DNA from: JACQXM01 sp964569425
GTDB taxonomy: Bacteria > Planctomycetota > Phycisphaerae > UBA1845
Assembly (NCBI GenBank): GCA_964569425.1
Contig: CAZMVD010000075.1
Span: 1 to 19,203 of the forward strand
Direction: 5' to 3'
Length of the DNA stretch: 19,203 nt
How positions within the stretch are numbered: position 1 is the first letter of the stretch; each line of letters starts with the position of its first letter. The position numbers and the translations under genes were made by a program. Below, one piece after another: positions 6,414-13,871 of the stretch. Below the pieces are notes generated by a model. It ran no database searches, was not told where the DNA came from, and saw nothing but the letters and a program-made list of their open reading frames with translations.

Positions 6414-9400
6414 TTACGGACACGGCGGACAGGTCGTCGGATCCGTGGTAAACGGATACGGATCGCCCTGGAACGCCTTGATGATAATGAACACGTCGGC
6501 CATGTTGCACAGTTTGTTCAGGCACGGATCGGTCGCACTGACCGACTGCACGTCCACACAGCACAGGTGCGGTGAGCTGGGCAACCCCTGGAACTTCTGC
6601 ATCGCCGCCAGGAAGTCGTTGGTGTTCACCACGCCCTGCGGCGGCGTCCATTCCACGCCGTCATACACGCCCACCGTATCGCCCCAGAACTTGGGCGACG
6701 GCTGTGCGATGGTGCTCCGCGCCAGCGGCGGCGAAAAACTCACCCCGTCGGCGGTGGCCATCAGGTGATACGTGGCCACGGGCACGATCTCGCAATCGCC
6801 CACATGCACCACCGATTCGCTCCAGACGCGAAAGACCGGGGCCGCTTCGACCTTGGCCATGCCGTTGGCATCCGGCGCGCCCACCCATTGGCTCATTCCC
6901 GGCGCCGCCATCTTGTCGATGCGGAACGCCACGACGTTGGCGCCGTTGTTCGGCGCAAACGACACATAGCGGTTCTTCTGCCGGTCATGCGGATGCGGCG
7001 GGACGATCGGTGGGTTTGGTCCGCCGCCGGTTGTCACCACAAACGCCAGGTCCCACGATACGCCGAACGGATCCAGCAGCGGTTCGCCCGCCATGAACGG
7101 CATCCCGCGGATGGGCGGGTTGGGCTGCAAGATGCGCACCGCGTCGTCCTGGAAGAAGTGCGGGCGCGACTTCCAACCCCATACGAACGGCGGCGGCGGT
7201 TGCACCGGGTACCACGCGGCGATGCTCACCCAGTAAATGTTGCACGCCGGTTCCTGGATGAACCACTCCGGTTCGGGGATCACGAAGTCATACCGGAAGC
7301 AGGTGTCCGGGCCGGCATGCGCGGGGTGGAAATCGCACCCCACCATGCGTTCGTTCAGCGCCATGCGTGGGACCATCCAATCCCAGACCATCACGCCCGG
7401 ATGGCTGAATGGCTGATCCACCCCCGCCGGTACGTCGGTCCAGATGCCGATGTGGAACAGCTCCGGACCCATCCCCGGCGGCGGCGGCACTAGATCGATC
7501 CACCCGATGTACGAACCCCACCAGTGGATGTCGGTCACCGGTCGCCCGTCGTCGCACGGCCAGTCGTCGGCCATGATCGGGCAGCCCGGGCAGTCGAAGT
7601 GTGAATGCTCGTCCCAGCCGTAGAAGCAGTCGGGAGCGGGCGATGTCACATCAAACACGGGAGGCTGCGACCACTTGATGGGCGTACAGACGCGCCCGAC
7701 GCAAGTGGTCCCCGGCCCCTGCGGATCCCCGCCGCGGTTCACGCAGTCGGTGTGATTGGTGTCGAGGCAGCTTCCGTCCGGCAGACAGCAGGCCTGCGCC
7801 GCAATCTCGCAGGCATCGTCGATTTGGTTCTGGTTCCCGTCGCCCAAGCAGACTTGCGCTCCGGTGGGCGGGGCCGTCCCGCCGATATCGTCGCAACAGA
7901 GCGGATCAACCATCCGGCACGAGCCATCCGAAAGGCAGCAGGCCCGCGGCGCCGCGGCGCACGCGGTTCCCGCTCCCTGCGGCGTGCCGCCCGCCTCCAC
8001 ACAGCACAGCGGATCCAGGTCGCTGCAGGTGCCATCAGGCAGGCAGCATGCTTGTGGTGCGGTGCATACCGTGCCCGGCCCTTGCGCTATGCCGCCCAGC
8101 ATCGGGCAGCAGGTCGGGTCGGCCATGACGCACGTGCCGTCTTGCAGGCAGCAGGCATCCAAGTGACCGCCGCACACCATCCCCGGACCCATCGGCGTTC
8201 CGCCCAGTTCGTCACAGCAGAGCGGGTCGGCCATGGCGCAGGATCCATCCGGCAGGCAGCATGCCTCCGGCTGGGTGCACATCGTGCCCGGTCCCTGCGT
8301 GATGCCGCCCATCGCCTGGCAGGTGGCGGGAAGCGCCATCAGACACGAGCCGTCCGGCAGGCAGCAGGCCTCCGGCTGCCCCTCCGTGGTCAGCACGAAA
8401 CTCATGTCCCACGAAGCCCCCAGCATGTCTTCGATCGGCTCGCCGAACTCGTACGGCATTCCGATGACCGGTGCGGTGGGCGCGAGAATGCGTACCGCGT
8501 CATCCTGGAAGAAGTGCTCGCGAGACTTCCAGCCCCAGGGATGGGTCGGCGCACAGCACTGCTGTGGCGGCAGTCCCTGGAACAGGCATAGCCAGGCCTG
8601 ACTGTCGGCGTTATCGACCACGCCATCGCAGTTGATATCCGCGCCGGCGCACTGACCCACCGGCGGCTGGCCGATGCAGTTGAGCAGCAGCGTCTGGTCC
8701 ATTAAGTTAACCTGCCCGTCCCCGTTCACATCGGCATTGCAGGCGCACGCGGGGTACATCGCCGCGATGCTCACCCAGTAGATGTTGCACGCCGGTTCCT
8801 GGATAAACCACTCGCCCACGGGAATGGCGAAGTCGTACTTGTAGCATCCGTCCGGCGCGGACATGTGCTCGGGGTGAAAATCGCACGCCACCGGCCGCTC
8901 GTTGAGATCGGACCGCGATACAACCCACTCCCTTCTTACGATGCCGGGATGGCTGAAGGGCGTGCCCATTCCCGCCGGCACGTCGGTCCAGATGCCAATG
9001 TGGAACGCGTGCGGCGCCAGCGTCGGCGGTGGGATCAGATCCCAACCGATGTACGAACCCCACCAGTGAACGTCCGTTACCGGCAGCGCGCTGTCGCACA
9101 GCCAGTCATCGGCCACGATCCACTGTGGCGAACCGAATACGGAATACTCGTCCCAACCCCAGAAGCACTCCGGGTGCGGCGACCCGTCAAAGTACAGCGG
9201 CGGCTGCGACCACTTGATGGGGCTGCACAGGATCCCCATGCTGCAAAGGGTACCGCCGCCCTGCGGATCGCCGCCCTGCATGGCACAGTTGTTGTGCGGC
9301 ATGTCCAGGCAGCTTCCATTCGGCAGGCAACACGCTTCCGCCGGCTGCAGCAAGGCCGGCGCCGCCAGATTGTCGACAGATAGCGCCGACACGGTGCGGG

Positions 9401-9506
9401 TCGCGCCCGCGCGTTTGTCAGGCGAGGTCAGAACGCTGCCCTTCTCGATTGGAGGACGCAGCGCGAGGCACAACAGCGCGCACACCATCAGAAGCAGTCT
9501 GGACAT
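6414..9506 (-). CDS. Large secreted cysteine-rich repeat protein with dockerin-like segments
   Basis: The 1030-residue protein begins with a signal peptide (MSRLLLMVCALLCLALRPP). GGGAGGG four bases upstream (complement of 9511-9517) supports the ATG at 9506 over the in-frame ATG at 9563. Architecture: one ACCLPNGSC repeat (58-66); module A (about 96-376: PIKWSQPP, WWGSYIGW, FHIGIWTDVPAG, FIQEPACNIYWVSIAA, FFQDDAVRIL, SWDMSFV); six tandem ~35-residue ACCLPDGSC repeats (379-601), the fifth of these ending in an EF-hand-like GDGNQNQIDDACE; module B (609-827), homologous to A; and a C-terminal domain (841-1030) with two dockerin-like FQG motifs. A dockerin-like calcium-binding segment (NADVNGDGQVN, ADINCDGVVDNAD) is inserted inside module A at 253-321. 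No membrane anchor is visible. It is probably an extracellular or surface structural/binding protein; the true ligand is unknown. Confidence 0.85.
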   Translation of the reverse strand: MSRLLLMVCALLCLALRPPIEKGSVLTSPDKRAGATRTVSALSVDNLAAPALLQPAEACCLPNGSCLDMPHNNCAMQGGDPQGGGTLCSMGILCSPIKWSQPPLYFDGSPHPECFWGWDEYSVFGSPQWIVADDWLCDSALPVTDVHWWGSYIGWDLIPPPTLAPHAFHIGIWTDVPAGMGTPFSHPGIVRREWVVSRSDLNERPVACDFHPEHMSAPDGCYKYDFAIPVGEWFIQEPACNIYWVSIAAMYPACACNADVNGDGQVNLMDQTLLLNCIGQPPVGQCAGADINCDGVVDNADSQAWLCLFQGLPPQQCCAPTHPWGWKSREHFFQDDAVRILAPTAPVIGMPYEFGEPIEDMLGASWDMSFVLTTEGQPEACCLPDGSCLMALPATCQAMGGITQGPGTMCTQPEACCLPDGSCAMADPLCCDELGGTPMGPGMVCGGHLDACCLQDGTCVMADPTCCPMLGGIAQGPGTVCTAPQACCLPDGTCSDLDPLCCVEAGGTPQGAGTACAAAPRACCLSDGSCRMVDPLCCDDIGGTAPPTGAQVCLGDGNQNQIDDACEIAAQACCLPDGSCLDTNHTDCVNRGGDPQGPGTTCVGRVCTPIKWSQPPVFDVTSPAPDCFYGWDEHSHFDCPGCPIMADDWPCDDGRPVTDIHWWGSYIGWIDLVPPPPGMGPELFHIGIWTDVPAGVDQPFSHPGVMVWDWMVPRMALNERMVGCDFHPAHAGPDTCFRYDFVIPEPEWFIQEPACNIYWVSIAAWYPVQPPPPFVWGWKSRPHFFQDDAVRILQPNPPIRGMPFMAGEPLLDPFGVSWDLAFVVTTGGGPNPPIVPPHPHDRQKNRYVSFAPNNGANVVAFRIDKMAAPGMSQWVGAPDANGMAKVEAAPVFRVWSESVVHVGDCEIVPVATYHLMATADGVSFSPPLARSTIAQPSPKFWGDTVGVYDGVEWTPPQGVVNTNDFLAAMQKFQGLPSSPHLCCVDVQSVSATDPCLNKLCNMADVFIIIKAFQGDPYPFTTDPTTCPPCP
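7704..8372 (-). repeat. Coding tandem repeats, ACCLPDGSC type (six units)
   Basis: Six units of roughly 105-120 bp within the secreted-protein gene encode x-ACCLPDGSC-x(n)-C-x(2-4)-GG-x-QGPGTxC. Variants are ACCLPDGSC (three times), ACCLQDGTC, ACCLPDGTC and ACCLSDGSC. A seventh, isolated unit lies near the N terminus of the protein. Even cysteine spacing suggests each unit folds as a small disulfide-bonded domain in the oxidising exterior. Confidence 0.85.
8544..8750 (-). other. Dockerin-like calcium-binding segment nested in module A
   Basis: This coding segment gives CNADVNGDGQVNLMDQTLLL and then ADINCDGVVDNADSQAWLCL, two F-hand-type DxNxDGxVx(2)xD loops typical of type I dockerin or planctomycete dockerin-like repeats. 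Comparison with module B shows that the segment interrupts a module that otherwise reads directly from YP to WGWKSR. Confidence 0.7.
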
Positions 9507-9747
9507 GATTCCCTCCCTTTCCGCGTGCGAAGGCGCACGCATCCAACTTGATCGTTTCGACATGTTGTTGTGTGACTGCGACGTGGCTTTGCTACAACTA
9601 CAAGTACGACAAACTTCCGATAGTCAATATATCACAATCGCGGATGCGATGCACGTTTTTTTCCACCTGACTTGCCCGCAGGTACTTCTCTGCGAGACGG
9701 CGCGGTGGCGAGCGCGCGACGTTAAAAAGCCGCTTTGACTCAATCGA
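9507..9747. other. Upstream region of the secreted-protein gene, AT-rich in part
   Basis: This intergenic stretch precedes the secreted-protein start on the - strand. It contains an unusually AT-rich block around 9590-9670 for this genome, with a possible TGTGATATATTGAC -10/-35-like sequence on the - strand. I could not settle on a promoter with correct spacing. A perfect hairpin sits at 9523-9540. I see no convincing gene in it. Confidence 0.4.
9523..9540 (-). promoter_or_regulatory. Perfect hairpin just upstream of the secreted-protein ribosome binding site
   Basis: On the - strand GCGTGCG and CGCACGC (complement of 9534-9540 and 9523-9529) form a perfect 7-bp stem with a 4-nt CCTT loop. 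It ends five bases before the GGGAGGG Shine-Dalgarno sequence and 16 bases before the ATG at 9506. Position suggests an effect on translation initiation or mRNA 5' stability; that is inference. Confidence 0.4.
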
Positions 9748-9921
9748 TTAGAAATGCAAATCGGGAAAGTAGGAGTTGACCACAAGTCGCCAGGCGCCAG
9801 GGAAACGCCAGCGACGCGGCACGCGCGGCGGGGCATTCGCCTTCGCGGCCGTGACCTGCTGGATTTCAATGGAAATGAACAGCGGGACGCGGAACTGCCC
9901 TGGCCGAATGCGCTGCCGCAC
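9748..9921 (-). CDS. Possible small protein downstream of top6B, unknown
   Basis: A 57-codon frame runs from GTG at 9921 to TAA at 9748-9750 and starts 11 nt after the top6B stop. The frame is open without an ATG and has protein-like codons (for example a run LFISIEIQQVTAAKANAP and the end WRLVVNSYFPDLHF). It contains three Trp/Phe-rich clusters and many Arg/Pro. The Shine-Dalgarno match is poor (AGG two bases before GTG). It could be a short gene co-transcribed with top6B, a decayed remnant of a longer one, or chance. I do not recognise a family. Confidence 0.25.
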   Translation of the reverse strand: MRQRIRPGQFRVPLFISIEIQQVTAAKANAPPRVPRRWRFPGAWRLVVNSYFPDLHF

Positions 9922-9932
9922 ATCCTGATAGG

Positions 9933-11897
9933 CTACCGCGACGACTTTCGCTTCTTGGCCGGCGTGTTGTCCGCGAAAAGGGTTCCCGCGGCCAACCCGG
10001 ATTCGCGGTCCACCACGATGGTATCGGAGGGAAGAGCATCTTCGCCGTTTTCCTGGGTGCGGATGATCTTCCCGTGGTCGTCGAACGCCATATCCGCGGC
10101 CGCGGTGTATTGCTTCGACAGCTCCAGCAACGATCGGCGAAAGTCTTCCTTATTGATGGTGGTGATCGCGCGCGCCGCCTCCACGACTTCGTCGATGTAG
10201 CGCGTGAACACGTCGCGCCGCCGTGAATAGTCCGCCTTGCGCTTCTTGCGCCGCAGCAGCAGGGACAATTTGCGCCCGCACTCCGCGATCGCCAGCTTCA
10301 CTTCCTTGCGGATTTCGTCGTAGTCGGCGATCGCTTCCTTGCCTTCGGAAATGAACGGCACCCACACGCTGGCCATGTGGATCATGATGACCACAGGGGC
10401 GCGCGGCAGCGAACCGGCCGACTGCGACAGGCCGTAGTTGTTCCATTTCGTCTCCGCCACGGCCTTGAATGTGCAGCAGGAACTCTGCTGGTACAACAGG
10501 GGCACGCGGTTGGCGAAGCGGATGACCCGTGCCGCGACCTCATCGCCGTCGCCCTTGCCGTTTTCGCCGTCGTCGTCGTGCTTGTCGCTGCCCAGGTCCC
10601 CGCCGTACGCAAGCCCCACTTCGATTTGAAACGGATTGCCGCGATACACGGCCGGCGGGCGGGTGGACGCGGTGTAGAATTCCGCCTTCACGCCGCGCAG
10701 CAGCCCCTGGAGAATAGCCTCCGCCCCCATCGGCGCCAGACAATCGGTGGACGGCGACTTGAGCCGTGTTTCCTGAAACGCGTTGTAGATCTTTTCGGCC
10801 TGCGGCGGGGTGATTGCGTTGACCCAGGTGGCGGGCGTCGCACCGGCCGCGGCGCACACCTGCCTGGCTACCGCGGGACTGACGCGCGAAAACTCCGTGG
10901 AGAGAAACGCCCCCAGCTTCTGCGCCTGGGTCTCCTTGAGCATCTTCATCAACGTGCCCAACTCGATGCCGTAGGGGTGGGGCTTGATTTCGCGCGTTTC
11001 CTTGGGCAGCGTCTCCGTGCTTCGCGCAAACTCCACCGCCGCCGCGCCGGGCGGATGATACACGAACCGCGCGTGCGGATTGGCAATCGCGGTCAGTTCA
11101 AGATACTCGTCCACACTCTGGCGGCCGCGGTTGTAGGCGGCGGAAAGCTCAATGGTCACTTCGGTGCCGTGTGGCCAGTCGACCTCCACGGTTTGCTCTT
11201 CGATGATGTCCGGCTTGTTCTTTTTGGTGTCGATCGCCAGCAGGTACAGATGGGCCGCGTGCCGCGTGCCCGTGCGACTGACGATGCGCACCGGCTTGCC
11301 GGTGGTGATCAGCCCGTACATGCCCGCGGCGCTGATGCCGATCCCCTGCTGGCCGCGCGACATCTTCAGGCGGTGGAACTTCGACCCATAGAGCAGCTTG
11401 CCGAACACGTTGGGAATCTGCGCTTTGACGATGCCCGGGCCGTTGTCCCGCACGGTGACGCTGAAGCGTTCCTCGTCCGTCTGGCGGATGGCGATGTCGA
11501 TATCCGGCAGAATGCCCGCCTCCTCGCAGGCGTCGAGACTGTTATCCACCGCCTCCTTGACCGTGGTCAGCAGCGCCTTGCGCTTGTTGTCGAAGCCGAG
11601 GAGGTGTCGGTTCTTGGCGAAGAACTCCGAGACGGAAATCTCGCGCTGCTGCTTGGCCATCGACTCGGCCGTGGCGCCGCGGCGGGTCGGCGCGCGGGGC
11701 GGCGGCGCCGCCGCTTCGGCCGAGTCCGCGTCCGGAATCAGCACCGGCGTATCCCGATCCGCGGGAAACGCCGGAGACTTCGCGGCCGTTCGCTGCGACT
11801 TTTTCCGTGCCCTCTTGCTGCGCATGTCGCCCTCGCCGAATGCGAAACTCAATTGGGGAGTGGGTGGTGTTGCTGTGGTGGAAGTTGGTTCGCCCAT
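9933..11897 (-). CDS. top6B: DNA topoisomerase VI subunit B
   Basis: Top6B is the ATP-binding subunit of the type IIB topoisomerase, which normally works as an A2B2 complex with Top6A (Spo11-like) to relax and decatenate DNA. Family features are strong: AKQQREISVSEFFAKNRHLL (81-100), Bergerat ATP site with EAVDN (115-119, then SLDACEEAGILPD), DNGPGI at 151-156 and RGQQGIGISAAGMYG at 181-195. An H2TH-like region follows (about 313-400). The transducer domain contains HMASVWVPFISEGKEAI (507-523) with the probable ATP-sensing Lys520. The ~80-residue N-terminal extension is low-complexity and basic. An in-frame ATG at 11825, with GAGGG nearby, is a good alternative start giving 630 residues. There is an acidic insertion at about 434-453. 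No top6A is adjacent, which is unusual. Confidence 0.93.
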   Translation of the reverse strand: MGEPTSTTATPPTPQLSFAFGEGDMRSKRARKKSQRTAAKSPAFPADRDTPVLIPDADSAEAAAPPPRAPTRRGATAESMAKQQREISVSEFFAKNRHLLGFDNKRKALLTTVKEAVDNSLDACEEAGILPDIDIAIRQTDEERFSVTVRDNGPGIVKAQIPNVFGKLLYGSKFHRLKMSRGQQGIGISAAGMYGLITTGKPVRIVSRTGTRHAAHLYLLAIDTKKNKPDIIEEQTVEVDWPHGTEVTIELSAAYNRGRQSVDEYLELTAIANPHARFVYHPPGAAAVEFARSTETLPKETREIKPHPYGIELGTLMKMLKETQAQKLGAFLSTEFSRVSPAVARQVCAAAGATPATWVNAITPPQAEKIYNAFQETRLKSPSTDCLAPMGAEAILQGLLRGVKAEFYTASTRPPAVYRGNPFQIEVGLAYGGDLGSDKHDDDGENGKGDGDEVAARVIRFANRVPLLYQQSSCCTFKAVAETKWNNYGLSQSAGSLPRAPVVIMIHMASVWVPFISEGKEAIADYDEIRKEVKLAIAECGRKLSLLLRRKKRKADYSRRRDVFTRYIDEVVEAARAITTINKEDFRRSLLELSKQYTAAADMAFDDHGKIIRTQENGEDALPSDTIVVDRESGLAAGTLFADNTPAKKRKSSR

Positions 11898-12206
11898 CCC
11901 TGGCGTCTCCGTGGCGGCGTTCGCCGAGTCCGCACCGCCCGTCCGTGAATCACCCCGCCGTGGGCATCATAACGGCGCGGCGCGCATTGGCAACGCGGCC
12001 GTGCGCCGGCAGCGGTCGATACGCATTTCACGGGAAGAATACAGGCTTGACGAAACAGGCCGACTCATCCGGCGCATGTCGCGGACAGACAGGTACCAAT
12101 CGGCAGCGATGCCGAAGTTAATCGGCGCATTGCCGGCGGTGGCGGGGTGTGCGGAAACCGGGTATTCGTTTTGCGTGCCGGTTGGTGTGCCGCCCCGCTT
12201 GCGCAC
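11898..12206. other. Intergenic region between top6B and the 75-residue gene, no gene seen
   Basis: About 309 bases separate the two - strand genes. A frame beginning with GTG directly after the upstream stop (TGAGTG, 12206 down to 11967) encodes 79 Arg-rich residues with no recognisable features. I do not accept it as a gene. I found no convincing terminator or promoter pair; a GGAG lies 9 bases before the top6B ATG at 11897. Confidence 0.4.
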
Positions 12207-12434
12207 TCAACCGGCCGCGCCCGCCAGCGCCGCCTCGTGGGCGACGGGCTCCGCGTCCCAGACATGCACCGCGCCGCCGCTCACTTCGCGCAGCCGCACG
12301 ATGTACTCCTTCAATTCGGCATGCGAGAAACGCTGCAAGAACTCCAACGTTGCTCCGGGATTGAGCTGTACAATGGCCGCCATCAACTCTTCCTTGGTCT
12401 GCACGGACGTCGCCTCCAGAAGCTCACTCGTCAT
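12207..12434 (-). CDS. Small conserved-looking protein, unknown function
   Basis: A 75-residue acidic protein starting MTSELLEATSVQTKEEL. The core ELMAAIVQLNPGATLEFLQR followed by FSHAELKEYIVRLREVSG reads as two or three amphipathic helices. It resembles short helical proteins found in planctomycetes with the pattern 'KEEL..I..LNP.A..EFL.RF...EL..Y...L'. The frame is open far upstream (to 12695), but the upstream part is Arg/Ser/Ala-rich without protein character, so the ATG at 12434 is preferred. No clear Shine-Dalgarno sequence is seen. It has no cysteine, signal peptide or membrane segment and is likely cytoplasmic. It lies upstream of top6B on the same strand and divergent from the zinc-ribbon gene. 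The function is unknown. Confidence 0.6.
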   Translation of the reverse strand: MTSELLEATSVQTKEELMAAIVQLNPGATLEFLQRFSHAELKEYIVRLREVSGGAVHVWDAEPVAHEAALAGAAG

Positions 12435-12687
12435 CCGCCGCAAGGGGCGGATCGCGACAAGGCCAATCGGATATCGTCGCGCGCTTGTGGCGCGCTTGAA
12501 GGCCGGCGCCCTAATCGCTTTGCGGTCTACGGCAGCGCTACGCGCAGCGGTTGCGCGGGACTGGCGCAGCGATCGCCCGCTCGGCGCGCCGTCAGTACTG
12601 GCGAAGGCGGAAACCTGTGCGCCAGCGCTGCGGCGCGATGGGCGCGGCCTTGGTCGCTGCAAATCGCTGCGCCGTTCGTGCGCCCGG

Positions 12688-12715
12688 TTGACCACGATGC
12701 GGCCTTCGCTACGAT
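12688..12715 (+). promoter_or_regulatory. Sigma70-type promoter giving a probable leaderless transcript
   Basis: TTGACC (12688-12693) and TACGAT (12710-12715) are separated by 16 bp. Only nine bases then remain before the ATG at 12725, so the usual start of transcription falls at or just before the start codon. The gene has no Shine-Dalgarno sequence, in agreement with leaderless translation. Confidence 0.5.
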
Positions 12716-12724
12716 GCCCGCCCT

Positions 12725-13318
12725 ATGGCTATCCGCTTTACCTGCCCCGACTGCCGCCAACCCATCGAAGTGGACGACGTGTGGGCGCTGCGCCCGGTGA
12801 TCTGCCCCTACTGCCGCAAGACGGTGGTGGCGCCGGAAGCATCGAACTTTGTCCCGCCGCCCGAGCTGCCCGTCGCCGAGCCGGTTTCCGACGTGGCGGG
12901 CGCGGGGTCTTTCGCTGACAACGATGTGGCACGGCCGCCCGCGGGCAATCCGCTCGCGGTCGTCGCCCTGCTGCTGGCGCTGGGCGCGTTTGTGCTCTTT
13001 TTCATCGCGGCGATCGTGCTGCAGCCGCACATGCAGGAGTTGATGCCCGTGGCTCAGGGGATGGTCGAGGCGATGCGCGCCGGCCAGCCCGAGGAGCTGC
13101 TGCGCATTCAGAATGAGTTTCTCGCGCGGCACAACGGCATGCCCGCGTGGCTGGTGGCGGCGTTCGTGATCGACATCGGCGCCTGCCTGGCGTGGCTCGT
13201 CGGCATCATCTGTGCCCTGATGGCGCTGCGCCGGCCGCAGCGCCGGCGGATGGCCGTGGGGACGCTGATCCTCAGCGGACTGCTGCCCGTGTTCCTGTGC
13301 TGCGGCGGCGGCATATAG
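12725..13318 (+). CDS. Zinc-ribbon membrane protein (DUF4190-like)
   Basis: The 197-residue protein has an N-terminal zinc ribbon with Cys7-x2-Cys10 and Cys27-x2-Cys30 (CPDC ... CPYC). A Pro/Ala-rich linker (about 40-70) follows, then three hydrophobic segments at roughly 75-98, 139-168 and 178-195. Between helices 1 and 2 is a ~40-residue polar region (LQPHMQELMPVAQGMVEAM). The layout is common in planctomycete proteins that combine a rubredoxin-like or MJ0042-type zinc finger with a DUF4190-like membrane domain. The role of these proteins is not established; a sensing or membrane-scaffold role would be a guess. The promoter described at 12688-12715 drives it. It is convergent with the next gene, and a GCGCAC/GTGCGC hairpin (13318-13339) overlaps its stop codon. 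Confidence 0.8.
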   Translation: MAIRFTCPDCRQPIEVDDVWALRPVICPYCRKTVVAPEASNFVPPPELPVAEPVSDVAGAGSFADNDVARPPAGNPLAVVALLLALGAFVLFFIAAIVLQPHMQELMPVAQGMVEAMRAGQPEELLRIQNEFLARHNGMPAWLVAAFVIDIGACLAWLVGIICALMALRRPQRRRMAVGTLILSGLLPVFLCCGGGI

Positions 13319-13360
13319 CGCACGAATCCGCGGGTGCGCATCGCGTCATTGCGGTCGGCC

Positions 13361-13813
13361 TTACGGATAACCGGGTGACCGGAATGCGTATCTGCCGAGC
13401 CAGCCGCGGAGCGCCTCTGCGGAGTCGGGCGTCAAATGGCTGTCACCCCACCACGGGCCGTCCTGCCACTTGAGCGCGCTGCCGTGGCTGAAGCCGAACC
13501 TCGCCACCGAACGGCCCTGCGACAGAAACTCCAGGAGCACCTCCCCGCGGCAACGGCACGCCAGCGGAATCTGAAAGCGCTGGAACTTGACCAGATCGAT
13601 CAATGCGCGGATCGCGCCGCGCTCAGCGACGACAATCGGCGGCCCGACGAACCGGGGGGATGCCGGGCTCAAGGTCACCATGTCCGCCCCGGCCAATACC
13701 CGGCGCCATGTCCACCCCCGCCGCATCCCGGTCGAACTCGCCCACACAACCAGGATGGCGACGACGATCAGCAGGCTCGCCGACCATAGACGACGTTTGT
13801 TCCCACTGGCCAC
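13361..13813 (-). CDS. Small membrane-anchored or exported protein with CxC motif, unknown
   Basis: A 150-residue protein starting with GTG. The complement of 13823-13828 gives GGGAGA about nine bases upstream. Residues 7-27 form a single hydrophobic helix (LWSASLLIVVAILVVWASS) with Lys/Arg before it, so the rest is likely exported and membrane-tethered. The soluble part has ACRCRGEVLLEFL, then RFGFSHGSALKW, a tryptophan pair and DSAEALRGWLGRYAF near the end. This order (CxC strand, short beta strands, GSxLxW, 'LTPxSAEALxxWL' helix) looks like a small conserved family I cannot name. An extended -10 (TGGTATGAT, complement of 13872-13880) lies ~60 bases upstream and a GCCCG/CGGGC hairpin (13847-13861) sits in the leader. 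GC content is back to the genome level. Confidence 0.7.
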   Translation of the reverse strand: MASGNKRRLWSASLLIVVAILVVWASSTGMRRGWTWRRVLAGADMVTLSPASPRFVGPPIVVAERGAIRALIDLVKFQRFQIPLACRCRGEVLLEFLSQGRSVARFGFSHGSALKWQDGPWWGDSHLTPDSAEALRGWLGRYAFRSPGYP

Positions 13814-13871
13814 GATGCCGATCTCCCGACTGTTGCCCGGCCTTTCGCCCGTTCAACGGGCCGTTGGGACT

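Noticed and set aside
7704..8372. Cysteine-repeat DNA considered as a CRISPR-like or minisatellite array
   Set aside because: The repeats are in frame, code for a regular protein motif and lack constant-length spacers, so they are coding tandem repeats.
9754..10200. 148-codon + strand frame overlapping the end of top6B
   Set aside because: Most of it is antisense to top6B, the rest is antisense to the small - strand frame, and its composition is not protein-like.
10377..11948. Long + strand open frame (523 codons) antisense to top6B
   Set aside because: top6B is certain on the other strand, and the translated sequence shows no family character.
11967..12206. 79-codon - strand frame starting GTG right after the stop of the 75-residue gene
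   Set aside because: It is Arg-rich with no recognisable motif or ribosome binding site; I could not separate it from chance, though the TGAGTG junction made it worth a look.
12480..12498. Repeated CGCGCTTG 8-mer with 11-bp period as an operator
   Set aside because: Only two copies, in very GC-rich intergenic sequence where such short matches are expected by chance.
13847..13861. Hairpin GCCCG/CGGGC as a terminator for the ATPase/DUF4276 operon
   Set aside because: The stem is only five pairs and is not followed by a T-run, so it is listed only as a leader element of the next gene.
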